Positions 1 through 8,006 of a stretch of 64,000 nt of DNA are shown in pieces. The stretch's first letter is position 1. Every line of letters starts with the position of its first letter. The stretch is from NCBI GenBank assembly GCA_019747875.1, contig JAIEQI010000041.1, forward strand, positions 29,103-93,102. Reading direction: 5' to 3'. Below the pieces are notes generated by a model. It made no database searches and had not been told where the DNA came from. It saw only the letters and a program-made list of their open reading frames with translations. This stretch comes from Candidatus Obscuribacterales bacterium. Lineage in GTDB: Bacteria > Cyanobacteriota > Vampirovibrionia > Obscuribacterales > Obscuribacteraceae. The translations under genes and the position numbers were made by a program.

Positions 1-1
1 A

Positions 2-811
2 GCAGAGGAAGCTCCGCCAGCAAAGACGAAATCTAAACCAGTTTTAAGCGACGACACAGAGCCGGCGATCGAATCGAAGCCAAAGAAAAAGACTGCTAAA
101 AAGGTGGTAGAAGAGGAAGCTGACGCCGAGGCCGAAGAAGAGGAAGACGTTCCGAAAGCGGATAAAGAGCAAGAAGCTAATGCCTACATGGCCGAAGACG
201 ATTCGCATATCGGCGCACATCACGATCCTCAAGCGCAGTACGAAGAAGGCTGTATGTACTTGAAGATGAAGCAGTATCAAAAGGCGCTAGATTGTTTCAG
301 CCGCGCCTTGGAACTGCGCCCGCGTTTTCACGAAGCCTCGTATAAGAAAGCACTCGTCTATCAACTTGCCGGATACGACAAGTTTGCAGCACGACGATAT
401 CAGGATGTATTGCGTTACCGGCCGGACATGGATCAGGCTCGTATAAATTTGGCTGCTCTTCACCGCAAGCACAAACACTATGTTGGTGCTGAAGAACAGT
501 ATCGCGCAGTCATTCAGCGCAACTATTTCTGTTTTGAAGCGCACTATAACCTGGCTAACGTACTCATCGATCTGAAGCGCCCGGAAGAGGCGATGAAGGA
601 GTACAAGGTCTGCCAAAAGTTGAGACCGAATTCTGCGCAAGTGCACAACAACATTGGCGTGCTCTTCTTGCAAAAGAACTATCCGGAGGAAGCTTTGCAG
701 CAGTTCAAGAAGGCTGTCGCGTTAGCTCCTCAAAATGCAACCTATAAGACGAACGTGAAAGCGACGACGAAAATAATCGCTGAGAAGAAGGCCAAAGGAA
801 CAACGATGTAG
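2..811 (+). CDS. TPR-repeat protein, 5'-truncated by the window edge
   Basis: The frame is open from the second base of the window, so the true start lies upstream; the internal GTG at 104 is not a credible start. The visible part opens with a low-complexity stretch rich in Glu, Lys, Ala and Pro (about the first 75 residues). About four to five tetratricopeptide repeats follow, recognisable by A-Y-x-x-G-x-x-Y and A-x-x-x-F-x-x-A-L-x-L-x-P patterns, for example in the segment starting DPQAQYEEGCMYLKMKQYQ. TPRs mediate protein-protein contacts; no catalytic domain is seen. The C-terminus is lysine-rich. The charged linker suggests a further N-terminal domain outside the window. The stop codon overlaps a palindromic repeat copy. 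TPR assignment is firm; function unknown. Confidence 0.85.
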   Translation, partial: AEEAPPAKTKSKPVLSDDTEPAIESKPKKKTAKKVVEEEADAEAEEEEDVPKADKEQEANAYMAEDDSHIGAHHDPQAQYEEGCMYLKMKQYQKALDCFSRALELRPRFHEASYKKALVYQLAGYDKFAARRYQDVLRYRPDMDQARINLAALHRKHKHYVGAEEQYRAVIQRNYFCFEAHYNLANVLIDLKRPEEAMKEYKVCQKLRPNSAQVHNNIGVLFLQKNYPEEALQQFKKAVALAPQNATYKTNVKATTKIIAEKKAKGTTM

Positions 812-832
812 CGGACGTCCCGTCTGCCTATA
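810..832. repeat. palindromic repeat copy A, overlapping a stop codon
   Basis: Short palindrome with core GCGGACGTCCCGTCTGC, the same family as the copies at 1011-1040, 1128-1157 and 45118-45147. It overlaps the TAG stop (809-811) of the preceding TPR gene. A hairpin here could also act in transcript end formation, but no T-tract follows. Confidence 0.6.
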
Positions 833-1010
833 TAGCCTCACCGGCGTGTTCGTACAAATTTTCTGCAAGAAGCATTGCGAGTATTCGGACGAAAAACCGA
901 TCGTGATTTTCAGGAGCCTTCGAAAAGAGCGGACAAGACGAAAGCGCGGACAAGATGATGCTGTTGGCGATCTCATCTCAGCTTGGTCTAGTGCAGATTT
1001 TTGCAGCTAG

Positions 1011-1157
1011 TATGGAGCGCGGACATCTTGTCCGCCCATAAGCGCGAAGCGCGTTGCAGCTACGCATTCGGAGTTTCGCGAGAGGTAGAGTCTCCCTAGA
1101 GCTGTAGCGTAGATAGTAGAATCTGCCTATGGGCGGACGGGACGTCCGCGCTCCATA
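1011..1157. repeat. MITE-like unit: two 30-bp repeats in inverted orientation
   Basis: Positions 1011-1040 and 1128-1157 are inverted copies of one 30-base sequence, matching at 27 of 30 positions by eye, and enclose 87 bases without a reading frame. Each copy is itself a hairpin (for example GGAC-ATCTT-GTCC within the left copy). Terminal inverted repeats around a short non-coding core resemble a miniature inverted-repeat element, though no clear target duplication is visible. The rest of the 484-base gap 812-1295 holds repeat copy A, the direct repeats listed next, and a loose tandem of GCGGACAAGA-type words near 927-956; I see no gene in it. Confidence 0.6.
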
Positions 1158-1229
1158 CTTCGAATCTTCGAAGCTAGGCTCTATCTGTGGTTCGCAGTGA
1201 ATCTCCATACTTCGAATCTTCGAAGCTAG
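1151..1229. repeat. 27-bp direct repeat pair containing a palindrome
   Basis: The same 27 bases occur at 1151-1177 and 1203-1229. Each copy contains the near-perfect palindrome CTTCGAATCTTCGAAG (7-bp arms, 2-base centre). The first copy overlaps the right end of the MITE-like unit, and the second copy carries the same CTCCATA tail, suggesting a local duplication of about 52 bases. Confidence 0.7.
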
Positions 1230-1295
1230 CCCTATCTATATACTACGCCGAAGCCAGCATCTTGCACAAGCAGGGGCGACGCCATATGTGCCCGT

Positions 1296-1808
1296 CTAGT
1301 CTGGACGATTCGTGCCGGAGCCGAGATGTTTTACGGCATTTAGCTCTCGTGATGATTGGTAGCCGCGGAAGATGCAATAAAGCGCAAACACGTGGAAGCC
1401 GACGCTCATCCAGTCGAACTTACCTATCATCGAGGTCACGACTCCGAGGATAGCCGCATCTAGTGCATATAGAGCCATTCCGAGAATAAACAGCCAATTC
1501 ATTGTGCGTGAAAAGTAGCCGAAGGCACAAAATATGCCTGCGATGATTGCATCGATTGATGCTGCAAGAATTGACGCAGTAGTACTTTTGGCGGTTAAGG
1601 CAACGGCATCAACTAGCTGTGTTACGCCTAATCCGACAGGGAAGCTGACTGTCATGTTGGTATAACCGAGTATTGAATTGATCAGTGACAATGCACCAAT
1701 CCAGTAAAACCAGCTTGCTCCCGAACCCACAGATTGCTCTAAAACAAGGCGATGAAGTGCCGGTTCTGAGATTTGGTTCGGATCGTTTTGATCGGGGCGT
1801 TGATTCAT
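1296..1808 (-). CDS. small integral membrane protein, unknown
   Basis: 170 residues. After a polar N-terminus of about 30 residues come roughly four hydrophobic segments (WFYWIGALSLINSILGY; a mostly hydrophobic stretch around 60-95; MNWLFILGMALYALDAAIL; VGFHVFALYCIFRGY). The tail is short and basic-polar. No family recognised. The ATG lies three bases after the stop of the upstream gene on the same strand (1812-2651), so the two are probably co-transcribed and translationally coupled. Being predicted at the membrane, it may work with the exported upstream protein; that is inference only. Confidence 0.7.
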   Translation of the reverse strand: MNQRPDQNDPNQISEPALHRLVLEQSVGSGASWFYWIGALSLINSILGYTNMTVSFPVGLGVTQLVDAVALTAKSTTASILAASIDAIIAGIFCAFGYFSRTMNWLFILGMALYALDAAILGVVTSMIGKFDWMSVGFHVFALYCIFRGYQSSRELNAVKHLGSGTNRPD

Positions 1809-1811
1809 TTA

Positions 1812-2651
1812 TTACTCGACTTGAACGCCAAGCGCGTTCGTAAGTAAGATCTCTAGTTCCTGTCCGGGAGTCAAGCTTATGTCGTCTCCTGAGCGAAATA
1901 ATGCGATAGCTGAGCTGCCGATAGCAGTGGCTACAATCGGTGCGCCTAGTGTTGCGATGTTAGCGGCAACAATGGCACCGCGGGCGGCGCCTTTTTCGTT
2001 CATGCCTGCGACAGTGCGAACGCTGGACTCAACTCTTGTTCCGAAGTTGGTTCCGGGATCTAGCTGTCCCGCTTTGTTGGTGGTTCCCTTTTTGAACTCC
2101 AGGGTCGCATCAAGTGGTATCACTTCACCGGTTGGTGTGACAATTTGATCCAGTTTAAGTCCGATCTTGCCAGCGCGGCTCAACAACCTGGGCTTAGCCA
2201 CGTCGGTTATGCGTCCGCGAACGAGGCTTCCTCTGGGCAGAATAAGTGTTCGTCCGAAGGATAGATCATCTCTTACATGTCCTTCGAAGATATCACCCGG
2301 AACGCTGGATGTTGCCGAAACTGGATATTCAACAACCAGGCGCATTCTTGTTTCAACCGGCAAGGTCGCGGATTGCAGTCCAGCGCGCAGTGCTGTACCT
2401 GTGCTGATGCGTGCGCCACCAGGCGTAGTGGCAGCGGCCGGATTGTTCTGTGCTTCAGCGTTATAGTTTACGAAGTCTGGTACGTTTTTTGGATCCATTG
2501 GGCGCATGACTGGCGCATCATTCGACTGCGGAGCCATTCTCGGCATGTGTGAATCCGAAATAGCTGCAAAGCCTGCAGTGTTAGCTGTTAGAACTGCCCC
2601 CACAGTGAGGGCGTATGAAAGAGCTTGAGCAAATCGTGCTTTTGATCTCAT
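1812..2651 (-). CDS. exported protein with a beta-rich domain, unknown
   Basis: 279 residues with an N-terminal signal peptide (MRSKARFAQALSYALTVGAV... cleavage near an A-x-A around residue 30). A Pro/Asn/Ala-rich linker follows. The core around residues 100-190 (VPGDIFEGHVRDD..., LPRGSLVRGRI, GEVIPLDA) resembles in style the surface-loop pattern of TrbI/VirB10 C-terminal domains, where a lumen value must be set or kept at a threshold, but no other secretion genes are nearby and I do not assign that role. A small-residue hydrophobic stretch near 225-250 could be an additional membrane segment. Likely first gene of a two-gene unit with 1296-1808; kdsB lies 129 bases upstream on the same strand. 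Confidence 0.7.
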   Translation of the reverse strand: MRSKARFAQALSYALTVGAVLTANTAGFAAISDSHMPRMAPQSNDAPVMRPMDPKNVPDFVNYNAEAQNNPAAATTPGGARISTGTALRAGLQSATLPVETRMRLVVEYPVSATSSVPGDIFEGHVRDDLSFGRTLILPRGSLVRGRITDVAKPRLLSRAGKIGLKLDQIVTPTGEVIPLDATLEFKKGTTNKAGQLDPGTNFGTRVESSVRTVAGMNEKGAARGAIVAANIATLGAPIVATAIGSSAIALFRSGDDISLTPGQELEILLTNALGVQVE

Positions 2652-2780
2652 GGCAACCTGCTTGCGACCTACGAATCAGATTCTACAAGAACTCAAGTGA
2701 ACTTGCTATTTAAAGACTTAATGCGTAACGAAGCCGCTTGCTGCGGACTCTATCGGCGTCGTTCCTTTGAACTGAAGGGA

Positions 2781-3626
2781 TTAGCGTGCCCAGCCCGAAG
2801 GGGTTGGCGTCACGGGGCTTGTTGGCAGCGGAGCTTCAGCCCCGATGGCTTCTGCTGCGCTATTCTTGACGCCAGTATTTGCTGCATCTTTCAGAGCTTG
2901 CTCTACGACATCCACATCTTCAGGACGGTCTACCGCCGGTGAGCGCTTTTCGACGTCAATGACTCGAATGCAAATGCCATTTTCCAGAGCACGCAATTGC
3001 TCAAGCGCTTCTGCTTGTTCCAGAGGCGTGGGGCTCAAAGAGGCCAGTTTAAGCAAAATATCTCGCCTGTAAACGTAGAGGCCCAGGTGAGCAAAGTAAT
3101 TCTGCTTGCTCCGCTCGCAAGGATCTCTGTGGAAAGGAATTGCGAAGCGTGAAAAGTAAAGCGCATTCCCTTGCCGATCTCGGACTACTTTAACGATTGA
3201 ATTGCTTTCAATTTCTTCAGGATTCGTGATTGGGGCTGAAATCGTTGACATATCGAGTGATGCATCATCCAGAAGTGGTTGAACAGCGCGGTCAATCGTT
3301 GAGGGATCAATCAAAGGTTCATCGCCCTGAACATTAACAATGATATCGATATCGGGACGTTTACTCGCAACTTCAGCGAGTCTGTCGGTACCTGTTGGGT
3401 GGTCGTCCCTGGTCATGATAACGGTGCCGCCGAAACGACGGACCTCATCAGCGATGCGGGCGTCATCCGTTGCGACAATAACTTCGTCAGCATGTTTTGT
3501 TTTGAGTGCCTGCTTGTACACTCGTTCGATCATTGTCCGCCCGGCAATCTTCACCAGTGGCTTGCCCGGAAATCGTGTTGATGCGAAGCGGGCGGGAATT
3601 ACAACAGCTACCTTTCTACTTGTCAC
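2781..3626 (-). CDS. kdsB: 3-deoxy-manno-octulosonate cytidylyltransferase (CMP-Kdo synthetase)
   Basis: Activates Kdo with CTP to give CMP-Kdo for lipid A-core assembly, in the cytoplasm. Signature motifs: PARFASTRFPGKPL at residues 11-24, ATDDARI, NVQGDEPLI near residue 100, FSRFAIPF, and the LEQLRALE...I-V-E region near the end of the domain. The enzyme is normally about 250 residues; this one is 281, with a 30-residue Ala/Pro/Thr-rich C-terminal tail that is outside the family core. The downstream edge runs into repeat-like GC-rich sequence, so the tail may be a late addition. Presence of kdsB supports a lipopolysaccharide-bearing outer membrane. Upstream of it lies a 345-base divergent gap with a 22-bp palindrome. 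Confidence 0.95.
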   Translation of the reverse strand: MTSRKVAVVIPARFASTRFPGKPLVKIAGRTMIERVYKQALKTKHADEVIVATDDARIADEVRRFGGTVIMTRDDHPTGTDRLAEVASKRPDIDIIVNVQGDEPLIDPSTIDRAVQPLLDDASLDMSTISAPITNPEEIESNSIVKVVRDRQGNALYFSRFAIPFHRDPCERSKQNYFAHLGLYVYRRDILLKLASLSPTPLEQAEALEQLRALENGICIRVIDVEKRSPAVDRPEDVDVVEQALKDAANTGVKNSAAEAIGAEAPLPTSPVTPTPSGWAR

Positions 3627-3802
3627 AATGAATTTCCTGTGATGACTTCCTTTGATTGATCAATGAAACCATTTCACATCGAAGTCTAGAACTCGTGCGA
3701 ATTAGTTTTTGTACTTGCGCCTTCCTTGCGCACGCTTCTTTACAAGCGTTGTTTAATGCTACTTGGCTTCGGTCAAAAAAACCTTTAAGCCAACTCATTA
3801 CG

Positions 3803-3824
3803 GCTGAATTAATATTAATTCAGC
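3803..3824. promoter_or_regulatory. perfect 22-bp AT-rich palindrome in a divergent promoter gap
   Basis: Positions 3803-3824 read identically on both strands (arms GCTGAATTAAT / ATTAATTCAGC). It sits between divergent kdsB (start 3626) and the unknown gene starting at 3972. Symmetry, AT content and location suit a dimeric regulator's operator; it could also be a cruciform. The rest of the 3627-3971 gap shows no gene that I can support, only weak AT-rich promoter-like sequence around 3920-3950. Confidence 0.45.
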
Positions 3825-3971
3825 GAACGCGCCAATTGGTTTCATTCAATGAAAGCCGCATCCAGAGCTAATCTACAGAGATGTGGGGAAATCGCGGCGC
3901 GGTTGCCAAGTGTTAAATTGGGTAGCATTCTTATATAGAGCGCCTAAAATACTCTTCGCTCATAGTCAGAA

Positions 3972-4535
3972 GTGCACAAGGGTTTTAGTGAGGTCAAGAT
4001 CTTGAATTGCGAATGCGACGGGCACGACGGCCAGGACAAACGGGTGCTTAAATTGGAATCGGATATTGCTGAAATGGCTGAAAGCGCCAGGCGCTTGTTG
4101 AAGACAGCCAGTGATCCGTTTTCCGCTGTGATTCGCTTTTTGCATGAGCGACCAGAGAATGTTTCCTTCAATGGGCTTTCTATTCGTACAGTATTGAACG
4201 ATGCATTTGGCACTCCAGAGCAAATTCCTGGATTGGTCCGCTTGCTTAGCATCCATTTGAAAGAAGTGGTCCGCCAATCAAACGTTATTGCTGTGTACAA
4301 CGAACATTTCTCGCAAGCGGATTTCGGCGGCTATTTGATCAAGTTAAAGGAACAGATCAAGTTTGAAGTCGGAAAAGAGAAGGACAAGCTTGTTCTAAAA
4401 AATATTGCCGGGTTGATTTGTGTGGAGCATGGCATTGAGTTGCCGCTCGAAAAAATTCTTGTGAATCCGCCAAAACTGGAAATTACCGTAAAGCTGGGCC
4501 TGTTGCGACCGGTGAAAGCTGTAGACATTATTTGA
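3972..4535 (+). CDS. hypothetical protein coupled to a glycerophosphodiesterase
   Basis: 187 residues from a GTG at 3972; a TTG at 4002 preceded by AGG is an alternative start. No family recognised. The N-terminus has a CEC-DGHDGQDK stretch; the rest is mostly helical with hydrophobic and charged heptad-like spacing (LKLESDIAEMAESARRLLK). No signal peptide or membrane segment. Its TGA overlaps the ATG of the downstream phosphodiesterase (TGATG), so the two are translationally coupled and probably functionally linked. Confidence 0.7.
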   Translation: MHKGFSEVKILNCECDGHDGQDKRVLKLESDIAEMAESARRLLKTASDPFSAVIRFLHERPENVSFNGLSIRTVLNDAFGTPEQIPGLVRLLSIHLKEVVRQSNVIAVYNEHFSQADFGGYLIKLKEQIKFEVGKEKDKLVLKNIAGLICVEHGIELPLEKILVNPPKLEITVKLGLLRPVKAVDII

Positions 4536-5275
4536 TGGAGCATTTTCCCTCAATCATCGCGCACCGGGGCGGACGTGACTGGGCGCCGGAGAACACGCTG
4601 GCGGCTTTCCGCAAGAGCGTGGAACTTGGTGTTGATGGTGTCGAATTCGACGTGCATCGTTGTGCCTCCGGGGAACTGGTTGTAATTCATGACGACGATT
4701 TGCAACGCACCACTAATGGTGTCGGTCTCGTTAAAGACTCCAGCTTGCCCGAATTGAAAAGACTTAGCGCCGGATTATGGTTTGATAAGTCTTTCAGAGA
4801 AGAACGCATACCGCTCCTAACTGAGGTCCTCGACGTTTTGAAACCTGGTATGTTGATCGATATTGAACTGAAGAATGCGCCTATCGGATATGAAAGTATT
4901 GAGGAAGATCTGCTCAGCGTAATTGAACCCTATCGCGATCGCTTGGATCTTGCCGTTAGCAGTTTTGATCATCATTGCTTAAAGCGATTACGTGCCTTGG
5001 ATTCGCAGATTAAGATCGGTGTGCTTTGTGCTGCGAATTTGATTGATGTGGCTGAGTACGCTGCGAAATTCAATGCCGAATACTACATTCAGGACTATGA
5101 TTGTCTCTTACCTGAGGCCGTTTATGAAGCCAAACAAGCTGGGCTCAAGGTGATTGTCTGGACCGTGAATGATCTCCAGCGCTGGCAGAAGTTGATCGAC
5201 ATGGGAGTCGACGGGATTTGCACCGATACGCCAGCTGAGTTGGCAGTACTTCGCGGAAATTTGCTGGCAAAGTGA
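4535..5275 (+). CDS. ugpQ: cytosolic glycerophosphodiester phosphodiesterase
   Basis: Hydrolyses glycerophosphodiesters to glycerol-3-phosphate and an alcohol. GDPD-family signatures in order: HRGGRDWAPENT near residue 10 (catalytic His and the PENT motif), VEFDVH (metal-binding Glu/Asp), VIHDDDLQRTTNG (second catalytic His), LIDIELK (metal Glu) near residue 110, and a C-terminal VIVWTVND-GVDGICTD-P strand-loop typical of the TIM barrel. No signal peptide, so cytoplasmic, as in UgpQ rather than periplasmic GlpQ; the length of about 246 residues also fits. I chose the ATG at 4535 over a TTG one codon earlier because it forms the TGATG overlap with the upstream gene. Confidence 0.93.
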   Translation: MEHFPSIIAHRGGRDWAPENTLAAFRKSVELGVDGVEFDVHRCASGELVVIHDDDLQRTTNGVGLVKDSSLPELKRLSAGLWFDKSFREERIPLLTEVLDVLKPGMLIDIELKNAPIGYESIEEDLLSVIEPYRDRLDLAVSSFDHHCLKRLRALDSQIKIGVLCAANLIDVAEYAAKFNAEYYIQDYDCLLPEAVYEAKQAGLKVIVWTVNDLQRWQKLIDMGVDGICTDTPAELAVLRGNLLAK

Positions 5276-5292
5276 GTCCAAACGATAGAAAA

Positions 5293-5324
5293 CCGAGGAT
5301 CTCTGCTGCGATAGAGACCCTCGG
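5293..5324 (-). terminator. intrinsic terminator-like hairpin between convergent genes
   Basis: Stem CCGAGG-(mismatch)-TCTC pairs with GAGA-CCTCGG around a 10-base loop. On the minus strand it is followed by TTTTC, fitting termination of the gene at 5418-5876; it may also serve the convergent phosphodiesterase. Confidence 0.55.
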
Positions 5325-5417
5325 CGTATTGGCGTACGAGAAAGCTGGTGAACCCTTGTTGGGCACAATTCGGTAGGAGCGCATTGTATGAGCCCGGAAG
5401 GGCAGCTGCGTCGAGCG

Positions 5418-5876
5418 TTAGCTGAAACTCTTTAGCAGCAGATTTACAACATCATATATTGCCGCGAAGCCATGTCTTAAGGGAATGTCTGCTTTCAATA
5501 TCGGATGATATTTCGCGCTTCCGCTCTCATAACTGGCCCAGGCTCGTATCAGGAACTTGTTCGTCCAAATTTCGATAGTTATTAGAGCGGCATCGATGTT
5601 AACAGGTGGATTCATGTGAAAGGAATCGTAGTAACATCGTGCTCCACGTTCTGTATCGGGATCGCGTTGCTCATCTGTCGGAGCATCGCTGGGACCAGGA
5701 AGCGCTGCTTCGAGAGCCGTTCGTAATTGGCCCTCATCATGCGTCTTCCAGCAATTAACAACAGTTCTTTGTTTTAATTCATTGTTGATTGGCGAATGGG
5801 GCATGATCACCATGCCCCCGAATACATAAACGGCTAGAACGTCCTGAAGAACGTTCTCTTGCTGACAGTAATACAT
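5418..5876 (-). CDS. hypothetical protein
   Basis: 152 residues if translation starts at the ATG at 5876, which is preceded by GAGGAGG at ideal spacing; the longer frame upstream to 5960 lacks such a site. No family recognised. There is a hydrophobic-aromatic N-terminal stretch (VLAVYVFGGMVIM), a polar middle with Asp/Glu/Pro, and a C-terminal half with IEIWTNKFLIRAW. No convincing signal peptide. Flanked by a terminator downstream and a 238-base gap upstream with no gene seen. Confidence 0.6.
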   Translation of the reverse strand: MYYCQQENVLQDVLAVYVFGGMVIMPHSPINNELKQRTVVNCWKTHDEGQLRTALEAALPGPSDAPTDEQRDPDTERGARCYYDSFHMNPPVNIDAALITIEIWTNKFLIRAWASYESGSAKYHPILKADIPLRHGFAAIYDVVNLLLKSFS

Positions 5877-6114
5877 AGGTACTCCTCCTCTCGCCCAGAC
5901 GAGAGAAACCACAACCCATTTCCAGTGCAGTAGCCGCAGTTGAAGCTGCGAAAAGAACATTGGTCCACACTAAAACTATGCCTTTCTGCAAGGCTCATGC
6001 TCGGAGAGCTCTGTTGCCGTGGGGCGCAACTTCGCCTACACAACATCATGACAGATGAGTTCTGAAATTTTCTTGAGAGAAAATGGGCTGGAAATTAAAC
6101 CTGCAAAAAAAATA

Positions 6115-7917
6115 TCATTTCTCTATTTTTTTGAGACCTGCCGCCGCCTTATTTGCGAGGGCGCTTCCCGGCAGTAGACGCGTTACGGCTTTATAGTCAT
6201 CCTCTGCAGCCTTATAGTTTCTCAGATTGACCTGCGTGATTGCTCTGAGATAGTGCGCAGTTGCATCCTTAGGCTCCGTCAGCAAGAGTTTGTCCAGTTT
6301 TTCCAGGCTACTTGCATACTTTCCTGTACCTAGATCGAACAACACTTCCTTATATTTGATGTCTTGAGGAGGCGCTTTCACGGGGGGAGGCAAGGCTGTT
6401 CTTTCTGTTTTGCGAGAATTGGTCGTAAGCAGGGCGGGGTTGTGTCCATCCCGTACTACTGCTACTGCCAAGTCTTCTCCCAAAATCTCAATTGGAATTC
6501 CGTGACCTTGAAAGTTGATGTAGTGCTCAGCTAGTGACCTCAAATCACCGTTTGACAAAGATCTGGACTCAACAAGGTCTAAGCTGTTGTGCGCAAAGAT
6601 TCCTCCGAACATGATATCTTTCGGGTTTGACGTGTGGGGGAGCCCGAGTACATGCCCGAACTCGTGTATGGCGACCTCGGCCATGCATCTGTCTTGCCTT
6701 TCTAAAACGGCCGCATTGGCAGCATTGATTTGTTCAGGTAGCTGGCTTCCATCAGCCAGGCAATTTGTCGTGAGCCAGACGTGCGCTGTTACGTTAATAG
6801 CACCGGGCTCGCCTTTTTCTCTAGCCTTCTTGGACTTGTCGCTTTCCTTTGAATTCTTGTCTAACTCAGAAGCACTTTCCTCTTTTTTCTCGTCCTCGTC
6901 TTCATCCTTTTTCTTTTCTTTTTTCTTCTTTGCGCTTGTCGTTTTGTAGTCGTAAGCGCTTGTCCAGGCCATGCCTAACGCACGACCCAATGTCGGAACC
7001 CAATGTACGTGTATGTTGGTCTTGATTGGATCTGCCAATAAATCTTCTGCATTTTTCTCGATCAATGTATCAGGATCGCGGTTGGCCACTTTGGTTCTCC
7101 AATCGAACTCCCCTTTTTTGTCCGTGGGATCGACATAGAACCATATTCGTGCTCCGGAGGCCGCTCTCCAACTTTCTAAGGCGTTGAACACATAATTTCT
7201 CATTATTGGTCGGTAGCCCTTCACGTCGTCACCCTCATCTATGTAAACGTGGATGGGCATCTTTGCTAGGTCCCACCAACCAAAACCGGTCGTGCCCAAG
7301 TCAGGATCGATAGGAAATGACTTCGCAGTTTTGCGCATTTCGCCGACGTTGTTAAAGTGGCCGAGCTTGTCTTTTGCCTTTGCTGCAGCTGCTGATCCAG
7401 GAGCAATTTCAATCACTCTTTCAAAATGTTCTTTTGCTGCATCGATACTGTCTGTCGCCCAAAGACATTGCCCCATGTAATACAGAGCTGTTACATCCTT
7501 GGGATCTATGGCAAGCAAATCCGACCAAATACTACTGGCACTATCGAACTTGCCCTGGTTGACTAGAAAATGACCGTATTCGTAGCGAAGTTGTTTGTCT
7601 TTAGTACTGGGCAACATTGCCTGATACTCTGAATCTGCTTCAGAGTATCGCCCGAGCTTTGCATAAAGCCTTGCCAATCCTATACGAGCGTCATTGTACG
7701 GGTTCGGTGCCATGCTTTTTGCCAGCACATAGGCCGCAATCGCGCCTTCGTCGTCCTCTTCATCTTCCAGTGCCTGCCCGCGTTTCAAAGCTTCTCGAAA
7801 GGTCTCAGCCAGTGCTGGGGACGGAAGCAAGCTGGCAAGCAACATTATTGCTGCGAGCAGGCAGAGAATCCGTTGATTGAGAGCAGGCTTCTGCAAAATC
7901 AATGTATTGACCCTCAC
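6115..7917 (-). CDS. secreted TPR protein with a metzincin-type zinc protease domain
   Basis: 600 residues. Signal peptide over residues 1-37 (ILCLLAAIMLLASLLPSPALA). TPR repeats over about 38-190. A protease domain follows whose zinc motif HEFGHVLGLPH places ligands at H418, H422 and H428, with a DIMFGG Met-turn shortly after: the HExxHxxGxxH plus Met-turn pattern of matrixin/M10-like metzincins. Between the first part of the domain and the zinc site lies a very charged Lys/Glu/Asp/Ser insert (about residues 325-370). A second TPR region closes the protein (about 525-600). Likely exported and active outside the cytoplasm; substrate unknown. Stands alone 89 bases downstream of parA. Confidence 0.9.
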   Translation of the reverse strand: MRVNTLILQKPALNQRILCLLAAIMLLASLLPSPALAETFREALKRGQALEDEEDDEGAIAAYVLAKSMAPNPYNDARIGLARLYAKLGRYSEADSEYQAMLPSTKDKQLRYEYGHFLVNQGKFDSASSIWSDLLAIDPKDVTALYYMGQCLWATDSIDAAKEHFERVIEIAPGSAAAAKAKDKLGHFNNVGEMRKTAKSFPIDPDLGTTGFGWWDLAKMPIHVYIDEGDDVKGYRPIMRNYVFNALESWRAASGARIWFYVDPTDKKGEFDWRTKVANRDPDTLIEKNAEDLLADPIKTNIHVHWVPTLGRALGMAWTSAYDYKTTSAKKKKEKKKDEDEDEKKEESASELDKNSKESDKSKKAREKGEPGAINVTAHVWLTTNCLADGSQLPEQINAANAAVLERQDRCMAEVAIHEFGHVLGLPHTSNPKDIMFGGIFAHNSLDLVESRSLSNGDLRSLAEHYINFQGHGIPIEILGEDLAVAVVRDGHNPALLTTNSRKTERTALPPPVKAPPQDIKYKEVLFDLGTGKYASSLEKLDKLLLTEPKDATAHYLRAITQVNLRNYKAAEDDYKAVTRLLPGSALANKAAAGLKKIEK

Positions 7918-8006
7918 ACGTCTCCGCTCTATTAGCTCAATTTGGTTTGCTGTTAGATCCTTACCACTGATAATGGTTGATTTCTGCTCTTTTTCAAAAG
8001 CTGATC

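Noticed and set aside
1187..1453. + strand frame over the repeat region
   Set aside because: Overlaps the membrane-protein gene in antisense and consists of repeat-derived sequence.
3616..3798. Short minus-strand frame upstream of kdsB
   Set aside because: No ribosome-binding site, runs into the kdsB start region; composition not protein-like.
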